A stretch of DNA of 64,000 bases from Aggregatimonas sangjinii (GTDB lineage Bacteria > Bacteroidota > Bacteroidia > Flavobacteriales > Flavobacteriaceae): the NCBI RefSeq assembly GCF_005943945.1, contig NZ_CP040710.1, forward strand, positions 2,305,001 through 2,369,000, written 5' to 3'. The position numbers were made by a program, and so were the translations under genes. Every line of letters begins with the position of its first letter. Position 1 is the stretch's first letter. The notes beneath the pieces are model-generated. The model was not told where the DNA came from. It saw only the letters and a list, made by a program, of their open reading frames with translations, and made no database searches. Positions 42,264 to 51,270 of the stretch are shown one piece after another.

Positions 42264-43973
42264 ATGGATACATTTTTAGAAAATGCAAAGACGTGGCTGT
42301 CCGACTTTTTTGAGCCGGGCGTCAAAAAAGAGGTACAAGACCTAATCGACAACGACACCAACGAGCTGAAAGACCGCTTTTACAAGCACATGGAATTCGG
42401 AACAGGAGGCATGCGCGGGATGATGGGCGTCGGTACCAATCGAATCAATAAGTACACCTTGGGAAAAAGTACCCAGGGTCTGAGCAATTACCTCAAGCAG
42501 TCCTACGCCGGTGAGTCCGTTCAAGTCGTCATCGCGTACGATTGCCGCCACAATAGCGATACTTTAGCACGCACGGTAGCAGAGGTGTTTTCGGCAAATG
42601 GCATTAAAGTCTTTCTTTTTTCGGAATTACGGACTACCCCCGAACTCTCCTTTGCGGTACGGCATTTAAACTGTCACGCAGGAATCGTACTTACGGCTTC
42701 ACACAATCCGCCCGAATACAATGGTTATAAGGTATATTGGACCGATGGCGGGCAAATCGTACCCCCACAGGACGGAGCGATAATCGCTGAAATAAATTCT
42801 CTTTCCTTTGAGGACATCAACTTCAAAGCAAACGATAGTTTGATCGAAATGATAGATAAGGAGGTTGATGAAGCCTTTATTAATGAATCGGTCGCCAACG
42901 GAAACTTCAACGCCCAAGGCAAAGATGATTTTAAAATCGTATTTACCTCGTTGCACGGCACTTCGATTACGGCCATACCCGAGGTATTAAAGCGGGCAGG
43001 CTACAAAAACGTGACCGTTATCGCAGAGCAGGCCAAGCCCGATGGTGCTTTTCCGACGGTAAAATCACCTAATCCCGAAGAACCGGAAGCCTTGTCGATG
43101 GCGATACAAAAGGCCGAGGAAATAGGTGCCGATATGGTGGTAGGTACCGATCCCGACAGCGACCGTTTGGGCATTGCCGTACGCAACTTGGAAGGTAAGA
43201 TGGAAATTGTAAACGGCAATCAGGCCATGGTACTAATGACCCGTTTTCTGTTGGAAAAACAAAAGGAAAAAGGGTTTGCGGGCAACGAATTCATTGCAAC
43301 GACAATCGTTTCTACGCCCATGATGGAAGAGATGGCGAAAGCCTATGGGGTTGAATTCAAAACTGCCTTGACCGGATTCAAATGGATCGGGAAAATGATC
43401 AAGGATTTTCCCCAATCGAAGTTTGTTGGTGGCGGAGAGGAAAGTTTCGGCTATATGGTCGGGGATTTTGTGAGGGATAAAGATGCCGTTACCTCTACCC
43501 TATTGGCCTGTGAAATCGCTAGTCAGGCAAAAGCGAATGGAAGCTCGTTCTATAAAAATCTGATCGACTGTTATGTAGACTTTGGTTTTTATAAAGAGCA
43601 TCTAGTTTCGCTTACCAGGAAAGGAATCAGCGGGGCAGAAGAAATCAAACAGATGCTGATTGATTTTAAGGAAAATCCAGTCGAATCGGTGGCGGGTTCC
43701 AAGGTACGATGGATAGAGGACTACAATACAGCAACGGCTACCAACGTCATTACCGGAGAGGAAAAACACATCAATCTACCCAAGTCGAACGTGTTGATCT
43801 ATGAGACCGAAGATGGCACTCGGGTTGCCGCACGACCAAGTGGTACGGAGCCCAAAGTAAAATTTTATATCAGTACGAATGCGAAATTAGCCCATGCCGA
43901 TGATTTTAAAAAGGTAAGTGCCGAGTTGGATGCAAAAATAAAAACGATATTGGCCGAACTCGATTTGGGGTAA
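42264..43973 (+). CDS. Phospho-sugar mutase (phosphoglucomutase/phosphomannomutase family)
   Basis: The 569-residue alpha-D-phosphohexomutase has the phosphoserine loop VLTASHNPPEYNGYK (Ser146), metal loop GTDPDSDRLGIAV, sugar-binding loop GGEESFGYMVG and phosphate-binding loop RPSGTEPKVKFYI. All four are intact, so it is active. It interconverts hexose 6- and 1-phosphates through a bisphosphate intermediate; glucose versus mannose preference cannot be decided here. It lies between a polyprenyl-phosphate glycosyltransferase and an ABC exporter (9-base gap), an operon likely to feed cell-surface glycan synthesis. Confidence 0.92.
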   Translation: MDTFLENAKTWLSDFFEPGVKKEVQDLIDNDTNELKDRFYKHMEFGTGGMRGMMGVGTNRINKYTLGKSTQGLSNYLKQSYAGESVQVVIAYDCRHNSDTLARTVAEVFSANGIKVFLFSELRTTPELSFAVRHLNCHAGIVLTASHNPPEYNGYKVYWTDGGQIVPPQDGAIIAEINSLSFEDINFKANDSLIEMIDKEVDEAFINESVANGNFNAQGKDDFKIVFTSLHGTSITAIPEVLKRAGYKNVTVIAEQAKPDGAFPTVKSPNPEEPEALSMAIQKAEEIGADMVVGTDPDSDRLGIAVRNLEGKMEIVNGNQAMVLMTRFLLEKQKEKGFAGNEFIATTIVSTPMMEEMAKAYGVEFKTALTGFKWIGKMIKDFPQSKFVGGGEESFGYMVGDFVRDKDAVTSTLLACEIASQAKANGSSFYKNLIDCYVDFGFYKEHLVSLTRKGISGAEEIKQMLIDFKENPVESVAGSKVRWIEDYNTATATNVITGEEKHINLPKSNVLIYETEDGTRVAARPSGTEPKVKFYISTNAKLAHADDFKKVSAELDAKIKTILAELDLG

Positions 43974-43982
43974 GCCGTCTTC

Positions 43983-45806
43983 ATGGACTATTTCAAAAAA
44001 ATTCTTCGCTTTGCAAAACCATATCGCAGGTACGGGTATCTGAACATTTTTTTCAATATCCTTTATGCCCTTTTCAGTGCGCTCTCTTTTGCCGCGTTGA
44101 TTCCCATGTTGAATGTCCTTTTCGACAAGGCCGAGCCGGTGACCAAATTACCGGTTTACACCGGTATCGGGGACATAAAGGATTACTTTTTGGACTATAT
44201 GGGCTATCACGTAACCCAGTATTCCGGAGGGGATAAAATGAAAGGCCTTGTACTGGTCATAGGACTGATTTTGGTGCTTTTTCTCCTTAAAAACCTGTTC
44301 AACTATTTGGCGATGTACTTTATTACCTTCCTGAGAAACGGGGTGTTGAAAGACATCAGAAATGCGATGTACGCCAAAATCACCGAATTGCCCATCTCCT
44401 ATTATTCCGAAAAGAAGAAAGGAGACGTGATTGCCCGCATTACCTCCGATGTTTTGGAAATTCAGCATTCGTTTCTTTCTATTCTAGAACTGATTGTACG
44501 AGATCCGTTGACCATTCTCTTTACGATATTGATTATGTTCGGACTTAGTGTGAAATTGACACTTTTCGTATTTATTTTTATCCCCATTGCGGGTGGTATT
44601 ATTTCTTGGATAGGGAAATCCCTCAAAAAAAAGTCTGACGATGTACAGCGTGAACAAGGTCAATTCCTGTCAATTGTCGAGGAAACACTAGGTGGACTAA
44701 GGGTAATCAAGGCCTTCAATTCGGAATCCAGGTTTTATAAGACCTTCTCCACTTCAACAAAACGTTTTTTCGATTTTTCGAATACACTGTTGAACCGTCA
44801 AAACCTCGCGTCCCCTACCGGGGAATTTTTAGGCATACTGGTCATCGGAGTGCTACTTTGGTTTGGCGGGAAAATGGTACTTGTAGAGGAAACCCTAGAT
44901 GCCTCTTCGTTTATAGCCTACATGGGCCTGGCTTATAACATACTTACACCGGCCAAATCGATAAGTAAGGCATCCTACGGTGTTAAAAAGGGTAATGCCG
45001 CGGCAGAGCGGGTACTTGAAATCCTGGAGACCGAAAATCCGATTTCGGAAATCGCGAATGCTATCGACAAAACGGATTTCAACTCCGGATTGGTACTCAA
45101 AAACATTTCGTTCAAATATGCGGATGATTACGTTCTGAAAAACTTTAATCTTACCGTTCCCAAAGGGCACTCTGTGGCATTGGTCGGGCAATCGGGAAGC
45201 GGAAAAAGTACCATTGCCAATTTGGTTACCCGATTCTATGATGTGAATGATGGTGTAATCGAAATCGATGGCATCAGTATAAAGGACTTGACCAAAAAAT
45301 CGCTCCGAAATCTGATGGGATTGGTTACGCAAGATTCTATCCTTTTCAACGATACCGTTCGAAAGAATATAGGTCTGGGAAAAGAAAATGCTACTGAGGA
45401 AGATATTATAGAGGCGGCGAAAATAGCTAATGCACACGACTTTATTTCAGAATTGCCCTTGGGTTACAATACCAATATCGGAGACAGTGGTAACAAATTA
45501 AGCGGGGGTCAAAAGCAACGCTTGGCTATTGCCAGGGCCGTTTTAAAGAATCCGCCTATCATGATCTTGGATGAAGCCACCTCGGCATTGGATACTGAAA
45601 GCGAACGCTTGGTACAGGACGCCTTGGAAAAAATGATGCGCAACCGTACTTCCATCGTTATTGCGCATAGACTCTCTACCATACAGACCGCAAATACCAT
45701 CGTGGTACTCCAAAAAGGGGAGATTGTAGAACAAGGCTCGCACGAGGAATTGATGGCCAAAAACGGTTCGTACAGAAAACTTGTTGAAATGCAATCGTTG
45801 GGGTAA
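43983..45806 (+). CDS. ABC exporter, membrane and ATPase fused (MsbA-like)
   Basis: The 607-residue half transporter has six transmembrane helices in about 1-330 and a C-terminal ATPase. The ATPase has Walker A VGQSGSGKSTIAN, signature LSGGQKQRLAIARA, Walker B IMILDEATSALD and switch IVIAHRLST. It forms a homodimer that flips lipids or lipid-linked glycans. Size and motif layout match MsbA and related exporters. An extra segment of about 40 residues lies between the first two helices (LFDKAEPVTKLPVYTGIGDI), on the outer side. It is the last gene of the glycosyltransferase/mutase operon. Confidence 0.92.
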   Translation: MDYFKKILRFAKPYRRYGYLNIFFNILYALFSALSFAALIPMLNVLFDKAEPVTKLPVYTGIGDIKDYFLDYMGYHVTQYSGGDKMKGLVLVIGLILVLFLLKNLFNYLAMYFITFLRNGVLKDIRNAMYAKITELPISYYSEKKKGDVIARITSDVLEIQHSFLSILELIVRDPLTILFTILIMFGLSVKLTLFVFIFIPIAGGIISWIGKSLKKKSDDVQREQGQFLSIVEETLGGLRVIKAFNSESRFYKTFSTSTKRFFDFSNTLLNRQNLASPTGEFLGILVIGVLLWFGGKMVLVEETLDASSFIAYMGLAYNILTPAKSISKASYGVKKGNAAAERVLEILETENPISEIANAIDKTDFNSGLVLKNISFKYADDYVLKNFNLTVPKGHSVALVGQSGSGKSTIANLVTRFYDVNDGVIEIDGISIKDLTKKSLRNLMGLVTQDSILFNDTVRKNIGLGKENATEEDIIEAAKIANAHDFISELPLGYNTNIGDSGNKLSGGQKQRLAIARAVLKNPPIMILDEATSALDTESERLVQDALEKMMRNRTSIVIAHRLSTIQTANTIVVLQKGEIVEQGSHEELMAKNGSYRKLVEMQSLG

Positions 45807-45929
45807 GCCTCCTAACCTCCAAAGGGGGAATCTTATGCTTGCGCAAATATTCGAATACCACCTTCGTGATCTGGGGCTTAAACCTTTTCTTAACTTTAGC
45901 ATCCAATACCTAGTTTAAAAGAACAACTA

Positions 45930-46469
45930 TTGATAGTTGAAGCCGATTTAGTAAAACAATTAAAAGATTCGAAAACCCGATCGAAAGCTTTTGAGGTGTT
46001 GGTAAACACCTATAAACAAAAGTTGTATTGGCAAATCCGTAGGATTGTATTGAATCATGACGATGCAGATGATGTGTTACAGAACACCTTCATCAAAGTC
46101 TTTCGAAATATCGATGGATTCAATAGCCAAAGCAAGTTGCATACCTGGATGTATCGCATCGCAACCAACGAGGCTTTGACTTTTTTGAGGGTAAAGTCAA
46201 AAAAAACGGGCTGGAGCGATGGGGTGATGCAGGACAAGATGATTGAAAATCTTCGAGCCGATGTTTATTTTGATGGAGATGAAATTCAACTACAATTGCA
46301 AAAAGCGATTGCGACCCTCCCTGAAAAACAGAAATTGGTTTTTCAAATGAAATATTTCGAAGAACTGAAATACACCGAAATTTCGGAAATACTGGAAACG
46401 TCGGTGGGTGGACTAAAAGCATCCTATCATCTGGCCGTAAAAAAATTAGAGGCCTATTTGAAAGATTGA
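45930..46469 (+). CDS. ECF-type RNA polymerase sigma factor
   Basis: The 179-residue protein has region 2 (LYWQIRRIVLNHDDADDVLQ, NTFIKVFRNIDGF, WMYRIATNEALTFLR) and region 4 (TLPEKQKLVFQMKYFEELKY, TEISEILETSVGGLKASYHL). It starts with TTG; no better start lies nearby. It is the first gene of a plus-strand cassette: sigma factor, 170-residue membrane protein, then a Spy-like exported helical protein (63-base gap, then overlap). This matches the common Flavobacteriaceae set in which the third gene is sometimes labelled sensor of ECF-type sigma factor. Confidence 0.9.
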   Translation: MIVEADLVKQLKDSKTRSKAFEVLVNTYKQKLYWQIRRIVLNHDDADDVLQNTFIKVFRNIDGFNSQSKLHTWMYRIATNEALTFLRVKSKKTGWSDGVMQDKMIENLRADVYFDGDEIQLQLQKAIATLPEKQKLVFQMKYFEELKYTEISEILETSVGGLKASYHLAVKKLEAYLKD

Positions 46470-46532
46470 TGTGACAACATATATAACATACACCAATTAA
46501 ACCATTTAAGTGATTGAGCGTCAAAATATAGA

Positions 46533-47045
46533 ATGAAAGAATCGAATAAAAATAATCCGTTTACAACACCCGAAGGTTACTTTGAGAACTTTACGGACAG
46601 GCTTATGGATCAACTAAGCCAAGAGTCGCCCGAATTACCTAAAGAAGAAGGTTTTATCGTGCCCGAGGATTATTTTGATGGGGTGTACAAAAATGTTCAG
46701 CACCAATTAGCAACGAAAGAAACCAAGGTGGTTCAACTTCATCCCTATCGTAAATTTTATTTTGCGGCGGCGTCAATTGCGGCAGTTGCTGTACTTGTTT
46801 TTGCTCTCAATTGGAACGCTTCCGAAGAACTTACCTTCGAAAGTCTGGCCGAATCGGAAATCGAAAATTATTTTGAAACCAATGAATACGATTTAAGTGC
46901 TTACGAATTGGCCGAAGTGATTCCACTTGACGGATTAGATATTGATGATATGCTGACAAATCGCTTTGAAGAAGAAAATGTCATCGATTATTTAGATGAA
47001 AATATAGAGGATTTTGAAGAACTAAATCTTGAAGATTATGAATAA
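46533..47045 (+). CDS. Single-pass membrane protein, probable anti-sigma partner
   Basis: The 170-residue protein has an N-terminal cytosolic part with two PEGYF/PEDYF motifs (NPFTTPEGYFENFTDRLMDQ and GFIVPEDYFDGVYKNVQHQL). One transmembrane helix follows (FYFAAASIAAVAVLVFALNW, about 71-90), then a strongly acidic outer part (ENYFETNEYD, LDIDDMLTNRFEEE, EDFEELNLEDYE). It lies between the sigma gene and a Spy-like gene with which it overlaps by 8 bases. An anti-sigma role is inferred from topology and position. The acidic outer domain could bind metal ions, but that is only a possibility. Confidence 0.65.
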   Translation: MKESNKNNPFTTPEGYFENFTDRLMDQLSQESPELPKEEGFIVPEDYFDGVYKNVQHQLATKETKVVQLHPYRKFYFAAASIAAVAVLVFALNWNASEELTFESLAESEIENYFETNEYDLSAYELAEVIPLDGLDIDDMLTNRFEEENVIDYLDENIEDFEELNLEDYE

Positions 47046-47493
47046 CCTAAAGACTATACTCCTAGTGATGCTTTTGTTGACCACTGCAATCTTTTATGGG
47101 CAACACAAGCACGACCATGAAAAAATAAAATCGCTTAAAGTAGCCTTCATTACCGAAAAATTGGATTTATCGAGCAGTGAAGCCGAAGCCTTTTGGCCCA
47201 TCTACAACGACTATGAAAAGAAAAGGGAAGCCCTGCGTCAGAAAGAGCGGAAAGAGATAAAGAGCAAGATTAAAAGTGCCGATGAACTTTCGGAAAAAGA
47301 GGCCAAAGACCTTTTGGAAAAATACATCAGTTTTGAGGAAGAAGAAGAGGCGCTCGACAAGACGTTTCTTAAAAAAATAAACACAGTCATATCGGCAAAA
47401 AAAACGCTTTTATTGTTAAAGACAGAAGATGAGTTCAAAAGACAATTGATACGGCAGTATCGCCAAAAAAAGGGCGGTGGCGGGTTTCGTTGA
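47038..47493 (+). CDS. Spy/CpxP-like exported helical protein
   Basis: I use the ATG at 47038, which gives 151 residues with a signal peptide (cleavage after IFYGQ) and a His-rich start (HKHDHEK). The body is a highly charged helical hairpin with an LTxxQ-like motif (LDLSSSEAEAFWPIYNDYEK; YISFEEEEEALDKTFL) and a basic glycine tail. The family is usually described as periplasmic stress chaperone or metal sensor. It overlaps the membrane protein gene by 8 bases. Together with the sigma factor it should form an envelope stress circuit. The His-rich segment hints at metal binding. Confidence 0.7.
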   Translation: MNNLKTILLVMLLLTTAIFYGQHKHDHEKIKSLKVAFITEKLDLSSSEAEAFWPIYNDYEKKREALRQKERKEIKSKIKSADELSEKEAKDLLEKYISFEEEEEALDKTFLKKINTVISAKKTLLLLKTEDEFKRQLIRQYRQKKGGGGFR

Positions 47494-47627
47494 TTGTAGT
47501 TCGGTAAGCTGCAAAAAACGGGAAATCTTTGTTTCATTTTATATCACCTTCCAGTATTAAAGCGATACAATGCTAAGAACCATCGTCTAAGGTCAACAAG
47601 GTTTTTCTTGGATTAGGAATAAAAACT

Positions 47628-48653
47628 CTATCTGAAAGCCAACTTGGCAATTCGATTCCTGCCGGCCGCATAGGCCGTCGAATCATTTAAAAAGCGTATC
47701 GTAAAAAAGGGCTCATCGGATAGCTTTTTCCATGATTTACCGATATCACTCGAATAGGATATGCCGGTAAGACCAAGTGCAACGATTTCCTTTCCTTCGG
47801 AGTTTGGCACAAATTGCACACAACTTTTATAGGACGGATTTTGACCGTCTGCGAGCAGCTCCCAGGTTTTGCCCCCATCTATCGTAATCGCTTTATTGGC
47901 CGTATTCCGTTCAGGATTAGTATAGTCGCCGCCAAAAGCTATCCCAATGTTTTTATCCCAAAAATCGATGGAATAGATGCCTTGTGTTGCTTCGGTATTT
48001 GCGACTGGGGTTTCAAAGGCTTTCCAGGTCGTTCCCTTATCCGGTGAAAACAGAATGCGTTTGGTTGTCGCGATCCAGGTGTAATCCCCAATCGTTTTGA
48101 TATTGGTATTACTTGCCGCAAAGGCACCCTCGCCTTCAATCCCTTCGGGTAGTCTCTCACAGGGAATTTTACTCCACGTATAACCACCATTCCTACTGAT
48201 TATGATGCTCAAGCAACCGTCTACACTATCGCCGATTGCGATACCCTCGCTGTCGTTCCAGAATGTCATGGCATCATAAAAAACGCCATCACCTTCTTCC
48301 ATGTATACCAAATCCATCTTCCCACCTTCTCCGGTTTTGTAAAGCAGAGCCGGGCTACCCACAGAGAGCATGAAAAAATCCGAAGAAGTATGTGCAATGG
48401 CGCGGAACTCGGGGATGCTGGTATGGAACTTCTTTACGCCTTCCATAATTTTTCCATTCCTTAAATCGATGTTTCCAAAAGTTCCTTTGTTGGCCGCGTA
48501 GCGCAGCGTGTTCCCGACAAGATCAATCGCACGAATGCTTAGGGAATCCTGGTATATCGGCTCGATTTTCACTGTTGTATAAGGAGCAGGTCTTTGATTT
48601 TCCGCACAGGAAAAAGTGAACAAAAATAGAAATAAAATGGTCAAATAGCGCAT
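47628..48653 (-). CDS. BNR/Ycf48-like beta-propeller lipoprotein
   Basis: Starting at the ATG at 48653 the product has 341 residues and a lipobox (TFSCA). The body has Asp-box (BNR) blades, for example ISRNGGYTWSKIP, SPDKGTTWKAFETP, TIDGGKTWELLADG and SSDIGKSWKKLSD, as in Ycf48/HCF136 and sialidase-like propellers. No catalytic sialidase residues were seen. It is the last gene of the minus-strand run YHYH, YwqK-like, SCO, this gene (21-base gap after SCO). A role as assembly factor for a metalloprotein at the envelope is possible by analogy with Ycf48 and SCO, but is inference. Confidence 0.78.
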   Translation of the reverse strand: MRYLTILFLFLFTFSCAENQRPAPYTTVKIEPIYQDSLSIRAIDLVGNTLRYAANKGTFGNIDLRNGKIMEGVKKFHTSIPEFRAIAHTSSDFFMLSVGSPALLYKTGEGGKMDLVYMEEGDGVFYDAMTFWNDSEGIAIGDSVDGCLSIIISRNGGYTWSKIPCERLPEGIEGEGAFAASNTNIKTIGDYTWIATTKRILFSPDKGTTWKAFETPVANTEATQGIYSIDFWDKNIGIAFGGDYTNPERNTANKAITIDGGKTWELLADGQNPSYKSCVQFVPNSEGKEIVALGLTGISYSSDIGKSWKKLSDEPFFTIRFLNDSTAYAAGRNRIAKLAFR

Positions 48654-48674
48654 GCTCAAAAATAGCACAAAATA

Positions 48675-49370
48675 TTAGAGTTCTTCTTTAAGCGCTTTGA
48701 CATCTGTTATCAATTGAGCGACAGACGCCCTATTCAATCCATTATAAATACCCCGAATATGTTTGTTTTTATCGATAAGTAAGAAATTTTCAGTGTGTAA
48801 AAAATCATTAATGTCTTTCGGGATTCCCAAGTCGTTCTCAACAAAATATTCTTCTCTGCCTAGTTTATAAATTGTCGTTTTATCGCCTGTAACCAAGTGC
48901 CATTTGTTGGCAATGATATCATGTCTTTCCGCATATTTTTTAAGAACAGCAACCGAATCTATCGTTGGTGTAACGGAATGTGAGAGTAATAAAATGTCAT
49001 CATCATCTTCAAACTCTTCCTGTAATTTCAACATATTCCCTGTCATTTTCAAACAAATACCTGGGCAGCTGGTAAAGAAGAAATCCGTGATATAAATTTT
49101 GTCATCAAAAGTTTTGGGCGTAATGGTATCGCCGAGTTGGTTAATCAATTCAAAGTCCGGAATCTTATGAAATTGCCGCTCCTCTTCACTATTCGGGCGT
49201 AACCAATTTGGGGTGAAAGTTACTTCATTGTAATAGGGTAGGTTTTCAACTCTACTCGCTTCCTCTGTTCGGATATGCTCTTTTTTGATTTCCTTTTTAC
49301 AACAGATAAAAAGTATCACCAAAAATATCAATACAAGCCTTTTACTATTTGCTTCTAACAACAACCTCAT
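48675..49370 (-). CDS. SCO1/SenC family copper/thiol protein
   Basis: The 231-residue membrane-anchored or lipoprotein product (hydrophobic 11-24 with ICC) has a thioredoxin-like fold. The SCO copper site is present: Cys102 and Cys106 (FFTSCPGICLKM) and His192 (LHTENFLLID). SCO proteins deliver copper to cytochrome oxidase CuA or act as thiol reductants; no oxidase genes are in this window. The start overlaps the upstream YwqK-like gene by 26 bases, so expression is coupled. Company of YHYH, MORN and propeller lipoproteins is unusual for an oxidase assembly factor. Confidence 0.92.
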   Translation of the reverse strand: MRLLLEANSKRLVLIFLVILFICCKKEIKKEHIRTEEASRVENLPYYNEVTFTPNWLRPNSEEERQFHKIPDFELINQLGDTITPKTFDDKIYITDFFFTSCPGICLKMTGNMLKLQEEFEDDDDILLLSHSVTPTIDSVAVLKKYAERHDIIANKWHLVTGDKTTIYKLGREEYFVENDLGIPKDINDFLHTENFLLIDKNKHIRGIYNGLNRASVAQLITDVKALKEEL

Positions 49371-49953
49371 CTTCCAATTTATAACACGAACTAGCCCTTT
49401 TCATCCCAAAAATGCGTCCATTCTTGGCTTCGTAGTTGACATATAATTTACCATTCTCAAGCCATGCTTTTTGCAAGCCTTCTTCCTTTCCTTCAACCAG
49501 TTGGCGTTCTTTTGCCAGTTGCCCGGTGGGGTACCATTTCTTTTCCACACCGTTCATCTTCCCGTCAACATAATTGGCCTCTGAACTCAAAACACCATTT
49601 TCCCACCAACTTTTATAAGGCCCTGTCAAACGATTTCGTGTATAGTGCGATTCGACACGAAGCACTCCGTTTTTAGACCATCGCTTGGCGATACCCTGCC
49701 TTTTCCCGTTATAATACCCCAGCCGCTCTTCCATCGCTCCGTTTTGATGAAATTTTATCGAAAACCCAGTAAAAGGCAAGTTATTATGATACCATTTGCC
49801 TTCGACCGGGTTCAATACCAATTCATTTTTTGACACCTCGACACTGTCGATAACAATCGATTTATCAACAGTGCGTTCGGCATCATGGGTTTTTTTGCAG
49901 TTGAAGTTGCTGCAAGAAAGTAGGACTAAGAATATAGGGAAAAGCGATTTCAT
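49345..49953 (-). CDS. YwqK/MORN-repeat lipoprotein
   Basis: The 202-residue lipoprotein (LLSCS, Cys14) consists of about five MORN-like repeats: GYYNGKRQGIAKRWSKNGVL, ESHYTRNRLTGPYKSWWENG, ANYVDGKMNGVEKKWYPTGQ and ERQLVEGKEEGLQKAWLENG. Databases often name such proteins YwqK family antitoxin. Here the lipoprotein signal places it at the envelope, so it cannot be a cytosolic antitoxin. The repeats form an extended beta hairpin stack suited to binding membrane lipid or partner protein. It follows the YHYH gene by 8 bases and overlaps SCO by 26. Confidence 0.85.
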   Translation of the reverse strand: MKSLFPIFLVLLSCSNFNCKKTHDAERTVDKSIVIDSVEVSKNELVLNPVEGKWYHNNLPFTGFSIKFHQNGAMEERLGYYNGKRQGIAKRWSKNGVLRVESHYTRNRLTGPYKSWWENGVLSSEANYVDGKMNGVEKKWYPTGQLAKERQLVEGKEEGLQKAWLENGKLYVNYEAKNGRIFGMKRASSCYKLEDEVVVRSK

Positions 49954-49961
49954 ATTTTTAT

Positions 49962-50723
49962 CTAGTACCCCTGAAAAGGACCCGCGAAAGCGATGTATGA
50001 TCCAGTTGTTGAGTAGAGTTCATTGATAATGTGATAATGGTACTCGGCGTCCCCATCGGTATATTGCGTAGCAGTCGTATGTCCGCCGGAGGCATCTAAA
50101 TCTGTAGGATACGTTCCGATAGAATTACATTTTCTTCCGTAGAGAAAAACCCCGTCCAGCAAAATACCGGCCAGTTCATCATCATCATCTGTAAACGCCT
50201 TGGGTTCTAAATGGTAATGATATACACTAGGTCCGATATGGGCACCGGTCCAGTCCAAACTTCCCGCTGCCTGGTCTAAGGGGCCGTTCCCTTCTTGGTC
50301 ATTAAAAATATATGATCCACTTACTGCGATACCGATAATACCTAGTTCAGTGGCAACCGTGCTTCCAGTTAAATCGGGACTAGTATCTACCGTTATTGTC
50401 GCTCCCTGGTTACGGTCGGGGATTCTAGTTGGAGTAAGGTTTACATCCGGCTCCGCTCTATAAAGGTCATTGTCTTCTCCCCAATAAACAGTTTCGTGAT
50501 CTGGTAAACCAGTAGTCTCGATAACCACGTTCGACCCATCCAAAAATATGGTTGTGGCATCGGCATTAAATGCCGAGAAAGCTGCGTGCAGTACTGTAGC
50601 AACGGGGTCGTCGTCCTCAATTACTTCATCTTCAGTACTATCGTTGCTGCAGGCAACGAAACCCATGATTGCAAAAAGTAGTAGGGACAGAACTACGGAA
50701 ACTTTTTCTAATTTATTTTTCAT
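49962..50723 (-). CDS. YHYH domain-containing lipoprotein
   Basis: The 253-residue lipoprotein (lipobox FVACS, Cys25) has two His-rich signatures, SVYHYHLEPKAF and AEYHYHIINELYS. The segments LAGILLDGVFLYGRKCNSIG and DLDASGGHTTATQYTDGD are typical of YHYH proteins. Paired HxH motifs plus Asp and His in between suggest a metal site, but the family has no proven function that I know of. It is the first gene of a minus-strand operon with YwqK-like, SCO and BNR-propeller genes. An EF-hand protein gene lies 126 bases upstream on the same strand. Confidence 0.88.
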   Translation of the reverse strand: MKNKLEKVSVVLSLLLFAIMGFVACSNDSTEDEVIEDDDPVATVLHAAFSAFNADATTIFLDGSNVVIETTGLPDHETVYWGEDNDLYRAEPDVNLTPTRIPDRNQGATITVDTSPDLTGSTVATELGIIGIAVSGSYIFNDQEGNGPLDQAAGSLDWTGAHIGPSVYHYHLEPKAFTDDDDELAGILLDGVFLYGRKCNSIGTYPTDLDASGGHTTATQYTDGDAEYHYHIINELYSTTGSYIAFAGPFQGY

Positions 50724-50849
50724 AACGTCTTACTTTTATTATTAGATATGATATTCTGATCAAACTTGCGCTTAGTGCTGATTTTTTAAAAGCTCCACAA
50801 GTGCTTATGAAGCTTTTGCAACCAACTAAAACCAACAACTGAAAACGTA

Positions 50850-51140
50850 CTATCTTTTCTTCGGGCCTCTTTTTGGCCTTGGTGCCTTGTCAAATTCTTC
50901 CTTTGTTATAAAGCCATCTTCGTCGGTATCTACCTTAGAAAAATTCTCCTTTAACGGCCCCTTCAATTCATCCTTTGAAAGTTTCCCATCTTCATTGGCA
51001 TCCATCTCCTTAATTAGCTCATTGAAAGTCGGGGGTTTTTTTCTGCCTTCCTTATTCTGTGATTGTGCAAAAGAAATGTTCGAAAAAAATAAGGTCAGCC
51101 CAAAAACTATAATCGTTGTTCTAAATGTGTTCGTATTCAT
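50850..51140 (-). CDS. Small exported EF-hand calcium-binding protein
   Basis: The 96-residue protein has a signal peptide (cleavage after ISFAQ) and two canonical EF-hand loops. The first is DANEDGKLSKDELK and the second DTDEDGFITKEEFD; both have Asp/Asn at 1, 3 and 5 and Glu at 12. A basic tail PRPKRGPKKR follows. It should bind calcium in the periplasm or outside. A hairpin downstream of the Spy-like gene ends the neighbouring sigma cassette before it, so it is likely a separate unit with the YHYH cluster, or alone. Confidence 0.88.
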   Translation of the reverse strand: MNTNTFRTTIIVFGLTLFFSNISFAQSQNKEGRKKPPTFNELIKEMDANEDGKLSKDELKGPLKENFSKVDTDEDGFITKEEFDKAPRPKRGPKKR

Positions 51141-51221
51141 GTTTACTATTTTTACCTGTTTGTTCTTTTTTAGATGTACTTCATTTTAGAAACCTGTGGG
51201 GGACCTTGTTAAAAAAAGCAC

Positions 51222-51250
51222 AAAAAAACCTGAACTAAAATTCAGGGTTT
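51222..51250 (-). terminator. Terminator of the minus-strand ECF sigma cassette
   Basis: On the minus strand AACCCTGAA and TTCAGGTT form a stem around a six-base loop, followed by seven T. It lies 21 bases after the stop of the Spy-like gene. Confidence 0.8.
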
Positions 51251-51270
51251 AATAAATTCAAAATATGATC

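Noticed and set aside
45807-45929. CCTCC...GGGGGA hairpin and PPLEVR-like antisense reading after the ABC exporter, as a DUF559 relic
   Set aside because: Only a short low-complexity resemblance is visible; it is not enough to claim a relic gene, and the hairpin may simply be part of the exporter terminator.
49345-49953. Toxin-antitoxin system antitoxin (YwqK family name)
   Set aside because: It has a lipoprotein signal and MORN-like repeats, and no toxin gene is adjacent, so a cytosolic antitoxin role does not fit.
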